Shown one piece after another: positions 26,258 to 34,858 of a DNA stretch of 41,311 nucleotides. A program made the position numbers and the translations under genes. The notes under the pieces are model-generated. The model was not told where the DNA came from, ran no database searches, and saw only the letters and a list, made by a program, of their open reading frames with translations. Source of the stretch: Salinivenus iranica (lineage in GTDB: Bacteria; Bacteroidota; Rhodothermia; Rhodothermales; Salinibacteraceae). How positions within the stretch are numbered: the stretch's first letter is position 1; each line of letters begins with the position of its first letter. The stretch is taken from NCBI GenBank assembly GCA_002894665.1, contig NCRB01000031.1, forward strand, positions 1-41,311, read 5' to 3'.

Positions 26258-28606
26258 ATGCGCCGCATCTCGCTTACCCCCGACGACACGACGACCGTTG
26301 ACCCCGACCCCGAGGCCAAAAAGCGCATCCTCGACGGGCTCAACGAGAAGCAGCGCGAGGCGGTCACCACGACCGAGGGCCCCGTCATGATCATCGCCGG
26401 GCCGGGCTCCGGCAAGACGCGCGCCCTCACGCACCGCATCGCCTACCTGCTGGCCGCCGGCAAGGCACAGCCGCGCGACATCCTCGCGCTGACGTTCACC
26501 AACAAGGCGGCCAACGAGATGAAGGAGCGCGTCGAGCGCCTCGTGGGCGACGACGCCCGCGGCATGTGGGTGGGCACGTTCCACTCCTCCTTTGCCCGCC
26601 TGCTCCGCATGGAGGGCGACAAGATCGGCTACACCCCGGACTTTTCGATCTACGACACCACCGACTCGAAGCGGCTCATCAAGCAGCAGATGCAGGGCCG
26701 CGGCCTGGACACCGACCTTGTGAAGCCGCGCTCGGCGCAGCGCATGATCTCCAGCGCCAAGAATCAGATGATCGGGCCGGAGGAGTACGCGAGCCTCGCC
26801 CGCGGGGACCAGCAGGAGGAGGTCGCCAAGGTGTACCCCGCCTACGAGCAGGCCCTCCGGCAGGCCAACGCGCTCGACTTCGACGACCTGCTCCTCAAGC
26901 CGATCGAGCTGTTTGAGGAGCACGAGGACGTGCTGGAGAAGTATCAGCGGCGCTGGCAGTACGTCCACATCGACGAGTACCAGGACACGAACCAGGCGCA
27001 GTACGTCCTCGCCCGCAAGCTGGCCGGCCGCCACAAGAACCTCTGCGTGGTGGGCGACGACGCGCAGAGCATCTATGCCTTCCGCGGGGCCGACATTACC
27101 AACATCCTCAACTTCGAGGACGACTACCCGGACGCCACCACGATTCGGCTGGAGCGCAACTACCGCTCCACCCAGAACATCCTCCGCCTGGCCGACTCGA
27201 TCATCGAGGAGAACGACGACCAGATCGACAAGAGCCTGTGGACGGATAACGCCGAGGGCGAGTACGTGGCGCTCATGGAGGCGCTCAGCGAGAAGGACGA
27301 GGCGCAGAAGATCGAGCGCCGCATCCGCGACCTCAACCTGCGGGAGGGGATGGAGTACGGCGACTTTGCGGTGCTCTACCGCACCAACGCGCAGAGCCGT
27401 GCCATTGAGGAGGCGCTGCGCAAGGAGAACGTGCCGTACCGCGTGATCGGCGGCACCTCCTTCTACGAGCGGAAGGAGATCAAGGACGTGCTGGCGTACC
27501 TGAAGCTGCTGGTGAACCCGAACGACACGGCCAGCCTGCAGCGCGTCATCAACTACCCCACGCGTGGGATCGGCGACAAGACGCAAGAGCGGCTGCTTCG
27601 CTACGCCCAGCAGCACAACCTCTCGCTGTGGCAGGCGGTGGAGCGAGTGGAAGAGATTGAGACGCTGGGCACCCGCGCCGAGCGGTCCGTCGGCTCCTTC
27701 CGCGACCTCATGGCCCGCTACATCTCGAAGGTCGGCACCGAGCCGGCCGACGAACTGGCCCGCGACCTGATCCAGGACGCGGGTGTCCTTAGCGACCTGC
27801 GCGAGGAGCACACCCGCGAAAACCTGCGTCGCTGGGAAAATGTGCAGGAGCTCATCAGCGCGCTGGCGGAGTACGTGGAGTCGACCGAGGACGCTACCAT
27901 CAGCACCTTCCTGCAGCAGGTGGCCCTCATGACCGACGAGGATGAGTCGGACGACGACGGCGACAAGGTGACGCTCATGACGCTCCACGCGGCCAAGGGC
28001 ACCGAATTCCCAGTCGTGTTCGTCGCCGGGCTGGAGGAGGGGCTCTTTCCGCTGGAGCAGGCCACGCAGGAGAAGGCGGAGCTGGAGGAGGAGCGACGCC
28101 TCTTCTACGTCGGGGCCACGCGGGCCGAGGCGCGCCTCTACCTCAGCTGGGCCCGCAGTCGCTACCGCTACGGCGAGCAGACCTCCAACACGCGCAGCCG
28201 CTTCCTGGAGGAGGTGGACTCGGACGTGGTGCGCACCGAGGCGGGCGGGGAGCTGGAGCAGGAGACCGACCGCTTCACGGCTGAGGAGGGAGGCACGGAC
28301 GACTACGACGAGATGGACCCGCACTACTACCGGGAGGACCTGAGCGGGACCCGCCCCAAAGGCTCATCGGACGGGCTGCGACGCATTGAGTCGACGAGCA
28401 GTGGCAACGGCCGCCGCGTCGTCTACGATGAGGGGCACGGCGAGATCGTGCCGGGGGTTCGCGTGGAGCACAAGACCTTTGGCGAGGGCAAGGTGCAGAG
28501 CGTGGAGGGGGAGGGGGAGAAGGCCAGCGCGGTCGTCTACTTTGGGTCGGACGTGGGCAACAAGAAACTGAAGCTCAAATACGCGAAGCTGCGGGTGATT
28601 GGATAG
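26258..28606 (+). CDS. ATP-dependent DNA helicase, UvrD/PcrA type
   Basis: A 3'-5' superfamily 1A helicase for repair and displacement of proteins from DNA. The 782-residue product has the full motif set: Walker A GPGSGKT (~50), 'LTFTNKAANEMKERV' (Ia), 'VGTFHSSFARLLR', 'FDDLL', Walker B 'HIDEYQDTNQAQY' (~238), 'VVGDDAQSIYAFRGAD' (III), 'LERNYRS' (IV), 'LMTLHAAKGTEFPVVF' (V) and 'RRLFYVGATRAE' (VI). The last ~60 residues (PGVRVEHKTFGEGKVQSV ... KLKLKYAKLRVIG) match the Tudor-like C-terminal domain that binds RNA polymerase in PcrA. ATG at 26258 is preferred over an in-frame TTG five codons earlier. Confidence 0.95.
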   Translation: MRRISLTPDDTTTVDPDPEAKKRILDGLNEKQREAVTTTEGPVMIIAGPGSGKTRALTHRIAYLLAAGKAQPRDILALTFTNKAANEMKERVERLVGDDARGMWVGTFHSSFARLLRMEGDKIGYTPDFSIYDTTDSKRLIKQQMQGRGLDTDLVKPRSAQRMISSAKNQMIGPEEYASLARGDQQEEVAKVYPAYEQALRQANALDFDDLLLKPIELFEEHEDVLEKYQRRWQYVHIDEYQDTNQAQYVLARKLAGRHKNLCVVGDDAQSIYAFRGADITNILNFEDDYPDATTIRLERNYRSTQNILRLADSIIEENDDQIDKSLWTDNAEGEYVALMEALSEKDEAQKIERRIRDLNLREGMEYGDFAVLYRTNAQSRAIEEALRKENVPYRVIGGTSFYERKEIKDVLAYLKLLVNPNDTASLQRVINYPTRGIGDKTQERLLRYAQQHNLSLWQAVERVEEIETLGTRAERSVGSFRDLMARYISKVGTEPADELARDLIQDAGVLSDLREEHTRENLRRWENVQELISALAEYVESTEDATISTFLQQVALMTDEDESDDDGDKVTLMTLHAAKGTEFPVVFVAGLEEGLFPLEQATQEKAELEEERRLFYVGATRAEARLYLSWARSRYRYGEQTSNTRSRFLEEVDSDVVRTEAGGELEQETDRFTAEEGGTDDYDEMDPHYYREDLSGTRPKGSSDGLRRIESTSSGNGRRVVYDEGHGEIVPGVRVEHKTFGEGKVQSVEGEGEKASAVVYFGSDVGNKKLKLKYAKLRVIG

Positions 28607-28652
28607 GAGTGCCCGGTCGAGGGGCGGTCGAGGGGGAAGATAGAAATGCCAA

Positions 28653-28680
28653 GCGCCCGCGGAGCGGACTCCGTGGGCGC
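28653..28680. terminator. hairpin between convergent uvrD-type and small secreted-protein genes
   Basis: GCGCCCGCGGAG and CTCCGTGGGCGC pair over 12 bases with one G-U, with a 4-base loop. It lies about 50 bases past the helicase stop. On the reverse strand TTGGCATTTCTATC follows. Confidence 0.55.
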
Positions 28681-28714
28681 CGGGGAAACAGCGTAGACTC
28701 GGAAAAAAGGGCGG

Positions 28715-29335
28715 CTACATCCGCTGAGCCGTGCGACGAATGCTCCGTTCGTGGTCTTTGCGGGCCCGTTCCACATCGTCCAGCGTGAAGGTGCCACGTC
28801 GGAGCGCTCGTGTTTTGAGGGTGGGGTACTTGTCCATGAAGTAGCGCGCCACGCCTCGCTGGGTCATTTCTTGCACGTGGGCCGAACTCCTGGCGGGGGT
28901 CGCGATGAGTCGTTCGAGGCTCGGCTCGTTGCCAATGCTCAGCAGCGCGTCGAGCGCCTGGAGACGACGTTCGTCGCTCCGGTCGGTGAGGTAAATCCGC
29001 TCCACGTCGGGGATCAGCGTCGTCAGGTCAACGACGGGGCCAATGCCCGTCTCGTTCTCAATCCGAATCTTCTTGCCCGGGAGCGAGCGGAGCGAAATCG
29101 TGCAGGAGGCCGCACAGGAGGCCAGGGCCACCACGTCGTCAAGGGCGTTTTGGCGCCGGAGGGCGTCCTTTGAGCGGAGCTCCGTGTGTAGGTGGTCGAC
29201 GAGGGAGACGGCGGTGAGGGCGTCGTGTGGGAGGGGGTAGGGGACAGGCGGGGCGGAGGCGTTCGCGGGCAGAATACCGGCCAATAGCAAGGCCAGGGCA
29301 CAGACCACGAACTGCCGGGTCGGTTTCACTTTCAT
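28715..29335 (-). CDS. small secreted protein of unknown function
   Basis: A 206-residue protein. MKVKPTRQFVVCALALLLAG...ANASA is a clean signal peptide with an Ala-x-Ala cleavage site, so it is exported. The mature part is helical. 'LRRQNALDDVVALASCAASCTI' and 'DERRLQALDALLSIGNEPSLERLI' look like single HEAT-like helix pairs, and two Cys lie four residues apart (CAASC). The C-terminus is strongly basic (RKDHERSIRRTAQRM), unusual among the acidic proteins of this window. I do not recognise a family. It is convergent with the helicase gene and shares a terminator with it. Confidence 0.7.
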   Translation of the reverse strand: MKVKPTRQFVVCALALLLAGILPANASAPPVPYPLPHDALTAVSLVDHLHTELRSKDALRRQNALDDVVALASCAASCTISLRSLPGKKIRIENETGIGPVVDLTTLIPDVERIYLTDRSDERRLQALDALLSIGNEPSLERLIATPARSSAHVQEMTQRGVARYFMDKYPTLKTRALRRGTFTLDDVERARKDHERSIRRTAQRM

Positions 29336-29384
29336 GGTAGGTCACGTCTTGGGAAGACAGACGACCGCGGGCGGTCGGTGAAGG

Positions 29385-29710
29385 CTACGACTGAAGTGTA
29401 CATCGCGGCGTCTGAAGGGGCCCGGTCAGTTTGGGGCGAGACGTGGGGCACCCGTGGTGTTTTGTGCGTGGCGTGTGGTGCAAGCCACTGACGGGGGCGG
29501 GCCGCGATAGGAGATCGGGCCGGTACTCCTGGAGGCGACGCCGGAGGTGCGTTCGGGCACGGACGATGTGGTGGTTGACCGTGCGGGGGGAGGGGTCCGT
29601 ACGGGCGGCAACCGCGTCGGGACGACACGCGCCACTGCTCCGATCCCCAGGCCAGGCCGAAACAAACGTGTCGCGGATCGGAGAGAAGGCACATCGCCGA
29701 CGAGGAGTAA
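29385..29710 (-). pseudogene. possible remnant of an ECF sigma factor (region 4)
   Basis: An open reverse-strand frame with no ATG, GTG or TTG start, ending at a TAG at 29385-29387. Around 29508-29612 it reads AARTDPSPRTVNHHIVRARTHL followed by basic residues and LQEY, which resembles the DNA-binding helix-turn-helix of sigma-70 region 4 (the SPRTVENHI..AR..LR pattern). Sequence on both sides is not sigma-like, and regions 2 and 3 are absent. It would be a decayed fragment if real; a chance match in Arg-rich GC DNA is a serious alternative. Confidence 0.3.
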
Positions 29711-29715
29711 ATCAG

Positions 29716-29734
29716 ACTTGACATATTGACAAGT
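29716..29734. promoter_or_regulatory. near-palindrome overlapping the -35 box, candidate XRE operator
   Basis: ACTTGACA-TAT-TGACAAGT is symmetric except for one pair in each 8-base arm. It covers the -35 box of the promoter below. An XRE-type regulator is encoded two genes downstream in the same unit, so autorepression is a natural inference. Confidence 0.5.
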
Positions 29735-29746
29735 ATGGTTTACATA
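29718..29746 (+). promoter_or_regulatory. sigma70-like promoter of the membrane protein/XRE operon
   Basis: TTGACA (29718-29723), a 17-base spacer and TACATA (29741-29746). This is close to the classical consensus in a local AT-rich stretch, about 38 bases before the first ATG. The Bacteroidota TAnnTTTG form is not matched exactly (TTTG follows directly). Confidence 0.6.
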
Positions 29747-29783
29747 TTTGGATGCGTATGGTCGAGCAACGTCTCAACAAGCC

Positions 29784-30221
29784 ATGAGCACGCGCAGCAG
29801 CTACGAGATTCTTGACGAGGTCGGGCGACCGGTGGCGCTCCTGCCGCCGTCTTTTCGGTGGGGCGGAGGGGCCGTGGCCGTCGTGGGTGCCGGAATCTTT
29901 CTCGCGCTGGCGGCGCGTGGATCGGTGGTGCTGGGGACCTTTGTCGGCGGCACGGCCACGATGGTCGGACTGGCGGGGGCCGCGTTTTCGCGGGAACCGG
30001 TGGAGGACGAACTCACCCGCAAGCTTCGACTGGAATCGGCCTACTGGGCCCTCATGGTGGCCGTTAGCATGCTGGTGGGAGCCAATACGATTGCGTTCTT
30101 CGTGGACGGGCAGGCCGACGTCTACACCGGCACGGGGGGGATGTGTGCGGTGCTGGCGTTCTATCTGGTCCGGTTTCACTCGGCACTGCGCTCGCTTCGA
30201 ACCGATGGCCCTGAGGCATGA
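29784..30221 (+). CDS. small integral membrane protein paired with an XRE regulator
   Basis: A 145-residue protein. A short soluble lead ([16 protein letters not shown]) is followed by four hydrophobic segments: roughly residues 26-43 ([18 protein letters not shown]), 46-66, 86-106 ([20 protein letters not shown]) and 112-132. A charged loop '[16 protein letters not shown]' lies between the second and third, as in DUF2178-like membrane proteins found beside small XRE regulators. The start is chosen at the Met after the promoter. Its stop overlaps the regulator's ATG (ATGA). The function is unknown; such pairs may sense membrane state or quorum-type signals, but nothing here shows it. Confidence 0.75.
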   Translation: MSTRSSYEILDEVGRPVALLPPSFRWGGGAVAVVGAGIFLALAARGSVVLGTFVGGTATMVGLAGAAFSREPVEDELTRKLRLESAYWALMVAVSMLVGANTIAFFVDGQADVYTGTGGMCAVLAFYLVRFHSALRSLRTDGPEA

Positions 30222-30418
30222 CGAACCGCGTTCGCGTGGAGCGGGCCCGTCACGATCTCACGCAGGCGGAGTTGGCCGAGCGGGTCGGCGTGTCGCGCCA
30301 GACCATCTATGCGCTGGAGACGCAGGATTACGTGCCCTCGACGGCCCTTGCGCTTAAGCTGGCCCGCGTCTTCGAGACGTCGGTCGAGGAGTTGTTTGCG
30401 CTGGAGGAGGAGGACTGA
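30218..30418 (+). CDS. XRE-family HTH transcriptional regulator (minimal)
   Basis: A 66-residue Cro/C1-type DNA-binding protein, essentially one HTH domain. '[26 protein letters not shown]' is the classical helix-turn-helix, followed by '[27 protein letters not shown]', the typical ending of the YgzD/YozG-like short regulators. It has no sensor domain, so its signal may come through the membrane protein whose gene overlaps it by 4 bases. The near-palindrome over the shared promoter is a candidate operator. Confidence 0.92.
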   Translation: MTNRVRVERARHDLTQAELAERVGVSRQTIYALETQDYVPSTALALKLARVFETSVEELFALEEED

Positions 30419-30491
30419 GGAGCGTTGACGGAGGTCAGCCTGCCCCCTACCTTTCGACCGGCGGGGGCCCGCGTCCTTGCTTTTAGTCACG

Positions 30492-32090
30492 ATGCCTATT
30501 CCTATGAGTAGTTCTGACGACCTGGTGCCCAACGACTCGTCCCACAAGGCACTGTACGACGATCTGGAGCGACGCCGCGAGGAAGCGGCGACGGGCGGCG
30601 GAGAGGAGCGCATCGAGCGTCAGCACGAGAAGGATAAGCTGACGGCCCGCGAGCGCCTCGACATCCTGCTCGACGACGGGTCGTTCGAGGAGCTGGGCAC
30701 GTTCGTGCGGCACCAGGAGACGGACTTCGGCCTCGACGACCACCGGCCCTACGGCGACGGCGTGGTGACGGGCTACGGCACCATCCACGGCCGCCTCGTC
30801 TACGTCTTCAGTCAGGACTTTACCGTCTACGGCGGATCGCTGGGCCGGGCCCACGCCGACAAAATTGTGAACGTGATGGAGAAGGCGTTGGAGAACGGGG
30901 CGCCCGTCATTGGCCTCAACGACTCGGGCGGGGCGCGCATCCAGGAGGGCGTGAAGAGCCTCGGGGGCTACGCCGACATCTTTAAGCTCAACACCGACGC
31001 CTCGGGCGTCATCCCGCAGATTTCGGCGATCATGGGCCCGTGCGCCGGGGGCGCCGTTTACAGCCCGGCCATCACCGACTTCACCTTCATGGTGGAGGAT
31101 TCGAGCTACATGTTCGTCACGGGACCGAACGTGGTGAAGACCGTGACGCAGGAGGACGTGACGGCGGAGGAGCTGGGCGGGGCGCGCACCCACGCCACCA
31201 AGAGCGGCGTGAGCCACGTCACCTGCTCGAACGACGTGGACTGCCTCCACCGCATCCGCGAGTTGATGCGCTACCTCCCGCAGAACTGCGAGGAGGACCC
31301 GCCCGCCGTGCCCCGGGAGGAAGTGGAAAGCAATCTCGATCCCGACCGGCTGGACACGCTGGTGCCGGATGAGCCGAACCAGCCCTATGACATGCGCGAC
31401 GTGATTGAGCAGATTGCGGACGCGGGCGACTTCTTCGAGATCCAGCCCGACTTTGGCGAGAACCTGCTCACGGGCTTCTCCCGCGTCGGCGGCCGGCCCG
31501 TGGGCATTGTGGCGAACCAGCCGGCGGTGCTGGCCGGGGTGCTCGACATTGACTCGTCGATCAAGGGCGCGCGGTTTGTCCGCTTCTGCGACGCGTTCAA
31601 CATCCCGCTGCTGGTGTTTGAGGACGTCCCCGGATTTCTGCCCGGCACCGACCAGGAGTGGAACGGCGTCATCAAGCACGGGGCGAAGCTGCTCTACGCG
31701 TTCTGCGAGGCCACTGTCCCGCGCATCACCGTCATCACGCGCAAGGCGTACGGCGGGGCCTACGACGTGATGAACTCCAAGCACATCGGCGGCGATCTCA
31801 ACTTTGCCTGGCCCACGGCCGAGGTGGCCGTGATGGGGCCCAAGAGCGCGGTGGAGATCATCTACCGCGACGAGCTGAACGAGGCGGAGGACCCGGAGGC
31901 GGCGAAGGACGACTTTGTGGAGCAGTACCGCAACAAGTTTGCGACGCCCTACGTGGCGGCGGAGTACGGCTACGTCGACGACGTCATCAAGCCGAGTGAG
32001 ACGCGCAAGCGCCTCATCCGCGGCTTCGACATGCTGGAGGACAAGGTGGTCAACAATCCGCCGAAGAAGCACGGCAACCTGCCGCTGTAA
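30492..32090 (+). CDS. pccB: acyl-CoA carboxylase beta subunit (carboxyltransferase; propionyl-CoA carboxylase type)
   Basis: Transfers the carboxyl group from carboxybiotin to an acyl-CoA, most likely propionyl-CoA to methylmalonyl-CoA. The 532-residue product is full length for PccB/AccD5. The N-half contains '[20 protein letters not shown]', '[14 protein letters not shown]' and the oxyanion loop '[17 protein letters not shown]'. The C-half contains '[19 protein letters not shown]', '[14 protein letters not shown]' and '[11 protein letters not shown]'. It ends 'KKHGNLPL', the typical PccB C-terminus. Start codons at 30492 and 30504 (both ATG) are both possible. The biotinylated alpha subunit is not in the window. 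It is convergent with sdhB. Confidence 0.92.
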   Translation: MPIPMSSSDDLVPNDSSHKALYDDLERRREEAATGGGEERIERQHEKDKLTARERLDILLDDGSFEELGTFVRHQETDFGLDDHRPYGDGVVTGYGTIHGRLVYVFSQDFTVYGGSLGRAHADKIVNVMEKALENGAPVIGLNDSGGARIQEGVKSLGGYADIFKLNTDASGVIPQISAIMGPCAGGAVYSPAITDFTFMVEDSSYMFVTGPNVVKTVTQEDVTAEELGGARTHATKSGVSHVTCSNDVDCLHRIRELMRYLPQNCEEDPPAVPREEVESNLDPDRLDTLVPDEPNQPYDMRDVIEQIADAGDFFEIQPDFGENLLTGFSRVGGRPVGIVANQPAVLAGVLDIDSSIKGARFVRFCDAFNIPLLVFEDVPGFLPGTDQEWNGVIKHGAKLLYAFCEATVPRITVITRKAYGGAYDVMNSKHIGGDLNFAWPTAEVAVMGPKSAVEIIYRDELNEAEDPEAAKDDFVEQYRNKFATPYVAAEYGYVDDVIKPSETRKRLIRGFDMLEDKVVNNPPKKHGNLPL

Positions 32091-32125
32091 GCGGGCCGGG
32101 CGAGCGAGGGCCTCCCCAAAGAAAA

Positions 32126-32161
32126 AACCGCCCTGCCCCGGCGGGCCGGAGCAGGGCGGTT
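32126..32161. terminator. bidirectional terminator between pccB and the sdh cluster
   Basis: AACCGCCCTGC (32126-32136) and GCAGGGCGGTT (32151-32161) are exact reverse complements. On the reverse strand the stem is followed by TTTTTTCTTT, a strong terminator for the sdh genes. On the forward strand the T tract is short. Confidence 0.85.
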
Positions 32162-32183
32162 GTGCGGGGCGGGCGGGAGCGCG

Positions 32184-32915
32184 TTAGGCGTTCGTAGACG
32201 CCTGCGAGGTGGCCGCGCGGCGCTTGAGGGCCGAGAGCCAGCGCGTGATGTCGATGTCCTTGGGGCAGGCCTCGTTGCAGTTGAAGATGGTGTAGCACTT
32301 CCAGAGGCCGTCCGGGGAGTCGACCACGTCGAGGCGCTCCTCCGCTCCGTCGTCGCGCGTGTCGAAGGTATAGCGGTAGGCCTTGAGCATGGCCGCGGGG
32401 CCGAGGTAGTCGGGGTCGGCCCAGGTGGAGGGACAGGCGTGCGTGCAGGCGCCACACATGATGCACTTGGTGGCGTCCTCGATCATGGCGTGCTCCTCCG
32501 GGCTCTGCTCGCGCTCGCGTTCCGGGGCGGGCCCGTCGGTGATCAGCCAGGGCTTCACGTCGCGGTACTTCTCGAAGAAGCGGCTCTGGTCGATGATGAG
32601 GTCCTTGATGACGGGGGCCGAGGGGAGCGGCTCAAACGTAATGGTCGACCCATCCTCCGCGTCTTCGCCCACCAGGTCCTGGACGAGCACGGAGCAGGCG
32701 AGCTTGTTCTCGCCGTTGATCTGCATGGCGTCGGAGCCGCAGATGCCGTGGGCGCAGCTCTTGCGGAAGGAGAGGGTCCCGTCCTCGTGCCACTTCACGT
32801 GCAGCAGCAGGGACAGGGCACTGTCGAGCGGCTCGGCCGGCACCTCGTACGACTCCCAGTGCGGCTCCTCATCCTCGTCGGGATTGTAGCGCTTGATTTC
32901 GACGGTAAGATCCAT
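32184..32915 (-). CDS. sdhB: succinate dehydrogenase iron-sulfur subunit
   Basis: Carries electrons from the SdhA flavin to the membrane quinone site. The 243-residue product has the three cluster motifs: 2Fe-2S in 'CAHGICGSDAMQINGENKLAC', 4Fe-4S in 'CIMCGACTHACP' and 3Fe-4S in 'CYTIFNCNEACPKDI'. The N-terminus MDLTVEIKRYNPDEDEEPHW is typical. The C-terminus is complete. It is the last gene of the sdhCDAB cluster, separated from sdhA by about 310 bases of palindromic and heptamer repeats, an unusually large gap for this operon. Confidence 0.96.
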   Translation of the reverse strand: MDLTVEIKRYNPDEDEEPHWESYEVPAEPLDSALSLLLHVKWHEDGTLSFRKSCAHGICGSDAMQINGENKLACSVLVQDLVGEDAEDGSTITFEPLPSAPVIKDLIIDQSRFFEKYRDVKPWLITDGPAPEREREQSPEEHAMIEDATKCIMCGACTHACPSTWADPDYLGPAAMLKAYRYTFDTRDDGAEERLDVVDSPDGLWKCYTIFNCNEACPKDIDITRWLSALKRRAATSQASTNA

Positions 32916-32964
32916 GTGCGACTCCGATCGTCAATGCTGAATTAGAACGTGGTGCTCGTCCCAA

Positions 32965-33057
32965 GCGTAGAATAGGAAATCGAGGATAGAGAATCGACAC
33001 GCGTTTGTTTCCCCACACAATCCTCGATTCTCGTCCTTAGTACTTCGTCAAGTTAAT
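32965..33057. repeat. inverted heptamer array, sdhA-sdhB gap
   Basis: On the forward strand consecutive 7-base words TAGGAAA, TCGAGGA, TAGAGAA, TCGACAC lie at about 32971-33000. After a spacer, the same word type in reverse complement (TCCTCGA, TTCTCGT, CCTTAGT) occupies about 33023-33043. The architecture matches the gaps after fabI and before sdhA, but the words differ. Confidence 0.65.
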
Positions 33058-33101
33058 TCTTTGGGGGCCGAATCGAACTCAAAATCCCGAACATCCAGCA
33101 C

Positions 33102-33290
33102 GTCATGTCGAGCACGGTTGAGACATCTTCCTGGCGAAGCCCCCGCCTTCGGGGAGGCTTCTCGACTGTGCTGAGAGCGAAGCGCCCTGAGCGTAAGCGA
33201 AGAAGTGCTCGTGGAGTGCGACCGAATAGTCACCGGGCTGCGCTGGGAGCGGAGCGACCGAGTGCTCTCCGGGTTTCGGTTCGCTGGCGG
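33102..33290. repeat. palindromic repeat cluster at the 3' end of sdhA
   Basis: At 33102 it begins GTCATGTCGAGCACGG, the look of the 'GTCATxTCGAGCGAAG' interspersed palindromes known from Bacteroidota. A hairpin GAAGCC...GGCTTC spans 33136-33161. The flanks TCGAGCACGGTTGAGA and TCTCGACTGTGCTGA pair imperfectly around it. Two further related units (GAGCGTAAGCGA...AGTGCTC at 33189 and GAGCGGAGCGACCGAGTGCTC at 33247) follow. The last ~13 codons of sdhA are made of this repeat. Confidence 0.7.
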
Positions 33291-34858
33291 GCGCAGGCGG
33301 CGATGGCCTCGGCGTAGTCGACCATGTAGCCAATCTCCACGGCGTCCATCAGGTCGGTGTTGAAGCGCTTGCCCTTGTCGTCCACCACCACATTCTGAGC
33401 GCGGGCCCGGTACTCTTCGATGCGGTCGAGGGCCGTGGAGAGGGTATTTTCGTTGCGGAAGACGCTGACGTTCTCCATCATCGTCTCCTGCAGATCGGTG
33501 CGCACGTTCACGGTGGGCTCGCCCTCGTCGCGCGTGTTCGAGAGGAGGTTGTCGAGCATGTCCCGCGTGTCCTTCTCCGGATTCTCGGGCAGCGGCGTGT
33601 AGTCCTTTCCTTGCTTGACCTCCTTGGCCATCTGCATGCCGGCCCGGCGGCCAAACACCACCAGCTCCAGCAGGGCATTGGTGCCCAGCCGGTTGGCGCC
33701 GTGGATGCTCACGCAGGCGCACTCGCCCACCGCGTAGAGGCCCGGCACGGTGGTGCCGCGCTCGCCGATCTCCACGTGCCCCTTCTCATCGGTGGGAATG
33801 CCGCCCATGGCGTAGTGGCAGGTGGGGACCACCGGAATGGGCTCCTCCTTCGGATTGACGCCCATGTAGGTACGCGAGAACTCCGAAATCTCCGGCAGTT
33901 TCTCGTCGAGGATCTTCTCGTCGAGGTGGGTAAGGTCGAGGTGGACGTAGTTTTTGCCCTGCACGCCGCGCCCCTCCCGAATTTCCTTGTAGATGCACTG
34001 GCTTACCATGTCGCGCGGGGCGAGGTCCTTCACCGTGGGCGCGTAGCGTTCCATGAAGCGTTCGCCCTCGCTGTTGCGCAGGATGCCGCCCTCTCCGCGG
34101 GCGCCCTCCGTGATGAGGATGCCGAGGCGGTAGAGCCCGGTCGGGTGGAACTGCACGAACTCCATGTCCTCCAGCGGGATGCCGTTGCGCAGCATGATGC
34201 CCATGCCGTCGCCCGTGCTGGCGTGTGCGTTGGAGGTGGTCTCGAAGGCGCGGCCGTACCCGCCGGTGGCGAAGCAGACCTGCTTGGCGTGGAACGTGTG
34301 GATTTCGCCGGTCAGGATCTCGTAGGCCACCACGCCGGCGCACTCCCCGTCCTGCATGATGAGGTCGAGCACCTGAAACTCGTCGTAGAACCGGACGCCC
34401 TGCTTCGTGCACTGGTCGTAGAGCGTGTGCAGGATGGTGTGCCCGGTGCGGTCGGCGGCGTGGCAGGAGCGCTTGACGGGCGCTTCGCCGAAGTTGCGCG
34501 TGTGGCCTCCGAAGCGCCGCTGCGAGATCTTGCCCTCCTCGTTGCGGCTAAAGGGCACGCCGTAGTGCTCCAGCTCCACGATGGTCCGCGGGGCGTCCTT
34601 GCAGAGCGCCTCGATGGCGTCCTGGTCGCCCACATAGTCGCTGCCTTTGACGGTGTCGAAGGCGTGCCAGAGCCAGTGGTCCTCTTCCTCGTTGCCGAGG
34701 GCCGCGGCGATGCCGCCCTGTGCGGCGCCGGTGTGCGAGCGGAGGGGGTGCAGCTTGGAAACGACGCCCACGTCGGCCCCGCCTTCACGGGCGTACAGCG
34801 CGGCCATCAGCCCCGAACCGCCCGCTCCAACAACGACGACATCGTGCTCAAAAGTCAT
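33230..34858 (-). CDS. sdhA: succinate dehydrogenase flavoprotein subunit, C-terminally shortened
   Basis: Oxidises succinate to fumarate on covalent FAD. The 542-residue product has the FAD motif VVVGAGGSG, the flavin-linked His42 in '[13 protein letters not shown]', '[26 protein letters not shown]', '[14 protein letters not shown]', '[12 protein letters not shown]' and '[24 protein letters not shown]'. All recognised catalytic regions are present. Homologues continue past the conserved RTESRG for about 45-50 residues (the AHxRxDxPxRDDENWLKHT region). Here the frame reads RTETR, then residues encoded by palindromic repeat DNA, then stop. I found no continuation of the motif in any downstream frame. 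The start is MTFEHDVVV; the frame upstream is open through a heptamer array to a TTG at 34945. Confidence 0.93.
   Translation of the reverse strand: MTFEHDVVVVGAGGSGLMAALYAREGGADVGVVSKLHPLRSHTGAAQGGIAAALGNEEEDHWLWHAFDTVKGSDYVGDQDAIEALCKDAPRTIVELEHYGVPFSRNEEGKISQRRFGGHTRNFGEAPVKRSCHAADRTGHTILHTLYDQCTKQGVRFYDEFQVLDLIMQDGECAGVVAYEILTGEIHTFHAKQVCFATGGYGRAFETTSNAHASTGDGMGIMLRNGIPLEDMEFVQFHPTGLYRLGILITEGARGEGGILRNSEGERFMERYAPTVKDLAPRDMVSQCIYKEIREGRGVQGKNYVHLDLTHLDEKILDEKLPEISEFSRTYMGVNPKEEPIPVVPTCHYAMGGIPTDEKGHVEIGERGTTVPGLYAVGECACVSIHGANRLGTNALLELVVFGRRAGMQMAKEVKQGKDYTPLPENPEKDTRDMLDNLLSNTRDEGEPTVNVRTDLQETMMENVSVFRNENTLSTALDRIEEYRARAQNVVVDDKGKRFNTDLMDAVEIGYMVDYAEAIAACARQRTETRRALGRSAPSAAR

Larger units (their letters stand above)
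29336..29783. other. non-coding stretch upstream of the membrane protein/XRE pair
   Basis: About 450 bases with no intact gene. It contains a possible sigma-factor remnant on the reverse strand and, at its right end, a strong promoter with an overlapping palindrome. ORFs of 60-130 codons here are rich in Arg/Pro and look like GC-rich shadows. Confidence 0.5.

Noticed and set aside
26048-28324. 758-codon reverse-strand ORF opposite the helicase gene
   Set aside because: Leu/Val/His-rich with no domain signature. The forward strand has every UvrD motif in order.
30483-32072. 529-codon reverse-strand ORF opposite pccB
   Set aside because: Same kind of shadow; the forward frame is an unmistakable carboxyltransferase.
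33060-33095. tRNA-like T-arm sequence (GAGTTCGATTC on the reverse strand)
   Set aside because: The flanking bases do not form a T stem, and no D or anticodon arm could be found upstream.
33045-33300. frameshift explanation for the short SdhA
   Set aside because: I read all three reverse-strand frames downstream to sdhB and found no trace of the missing DxPxRDDENW region, so a simple indel is unlikely.
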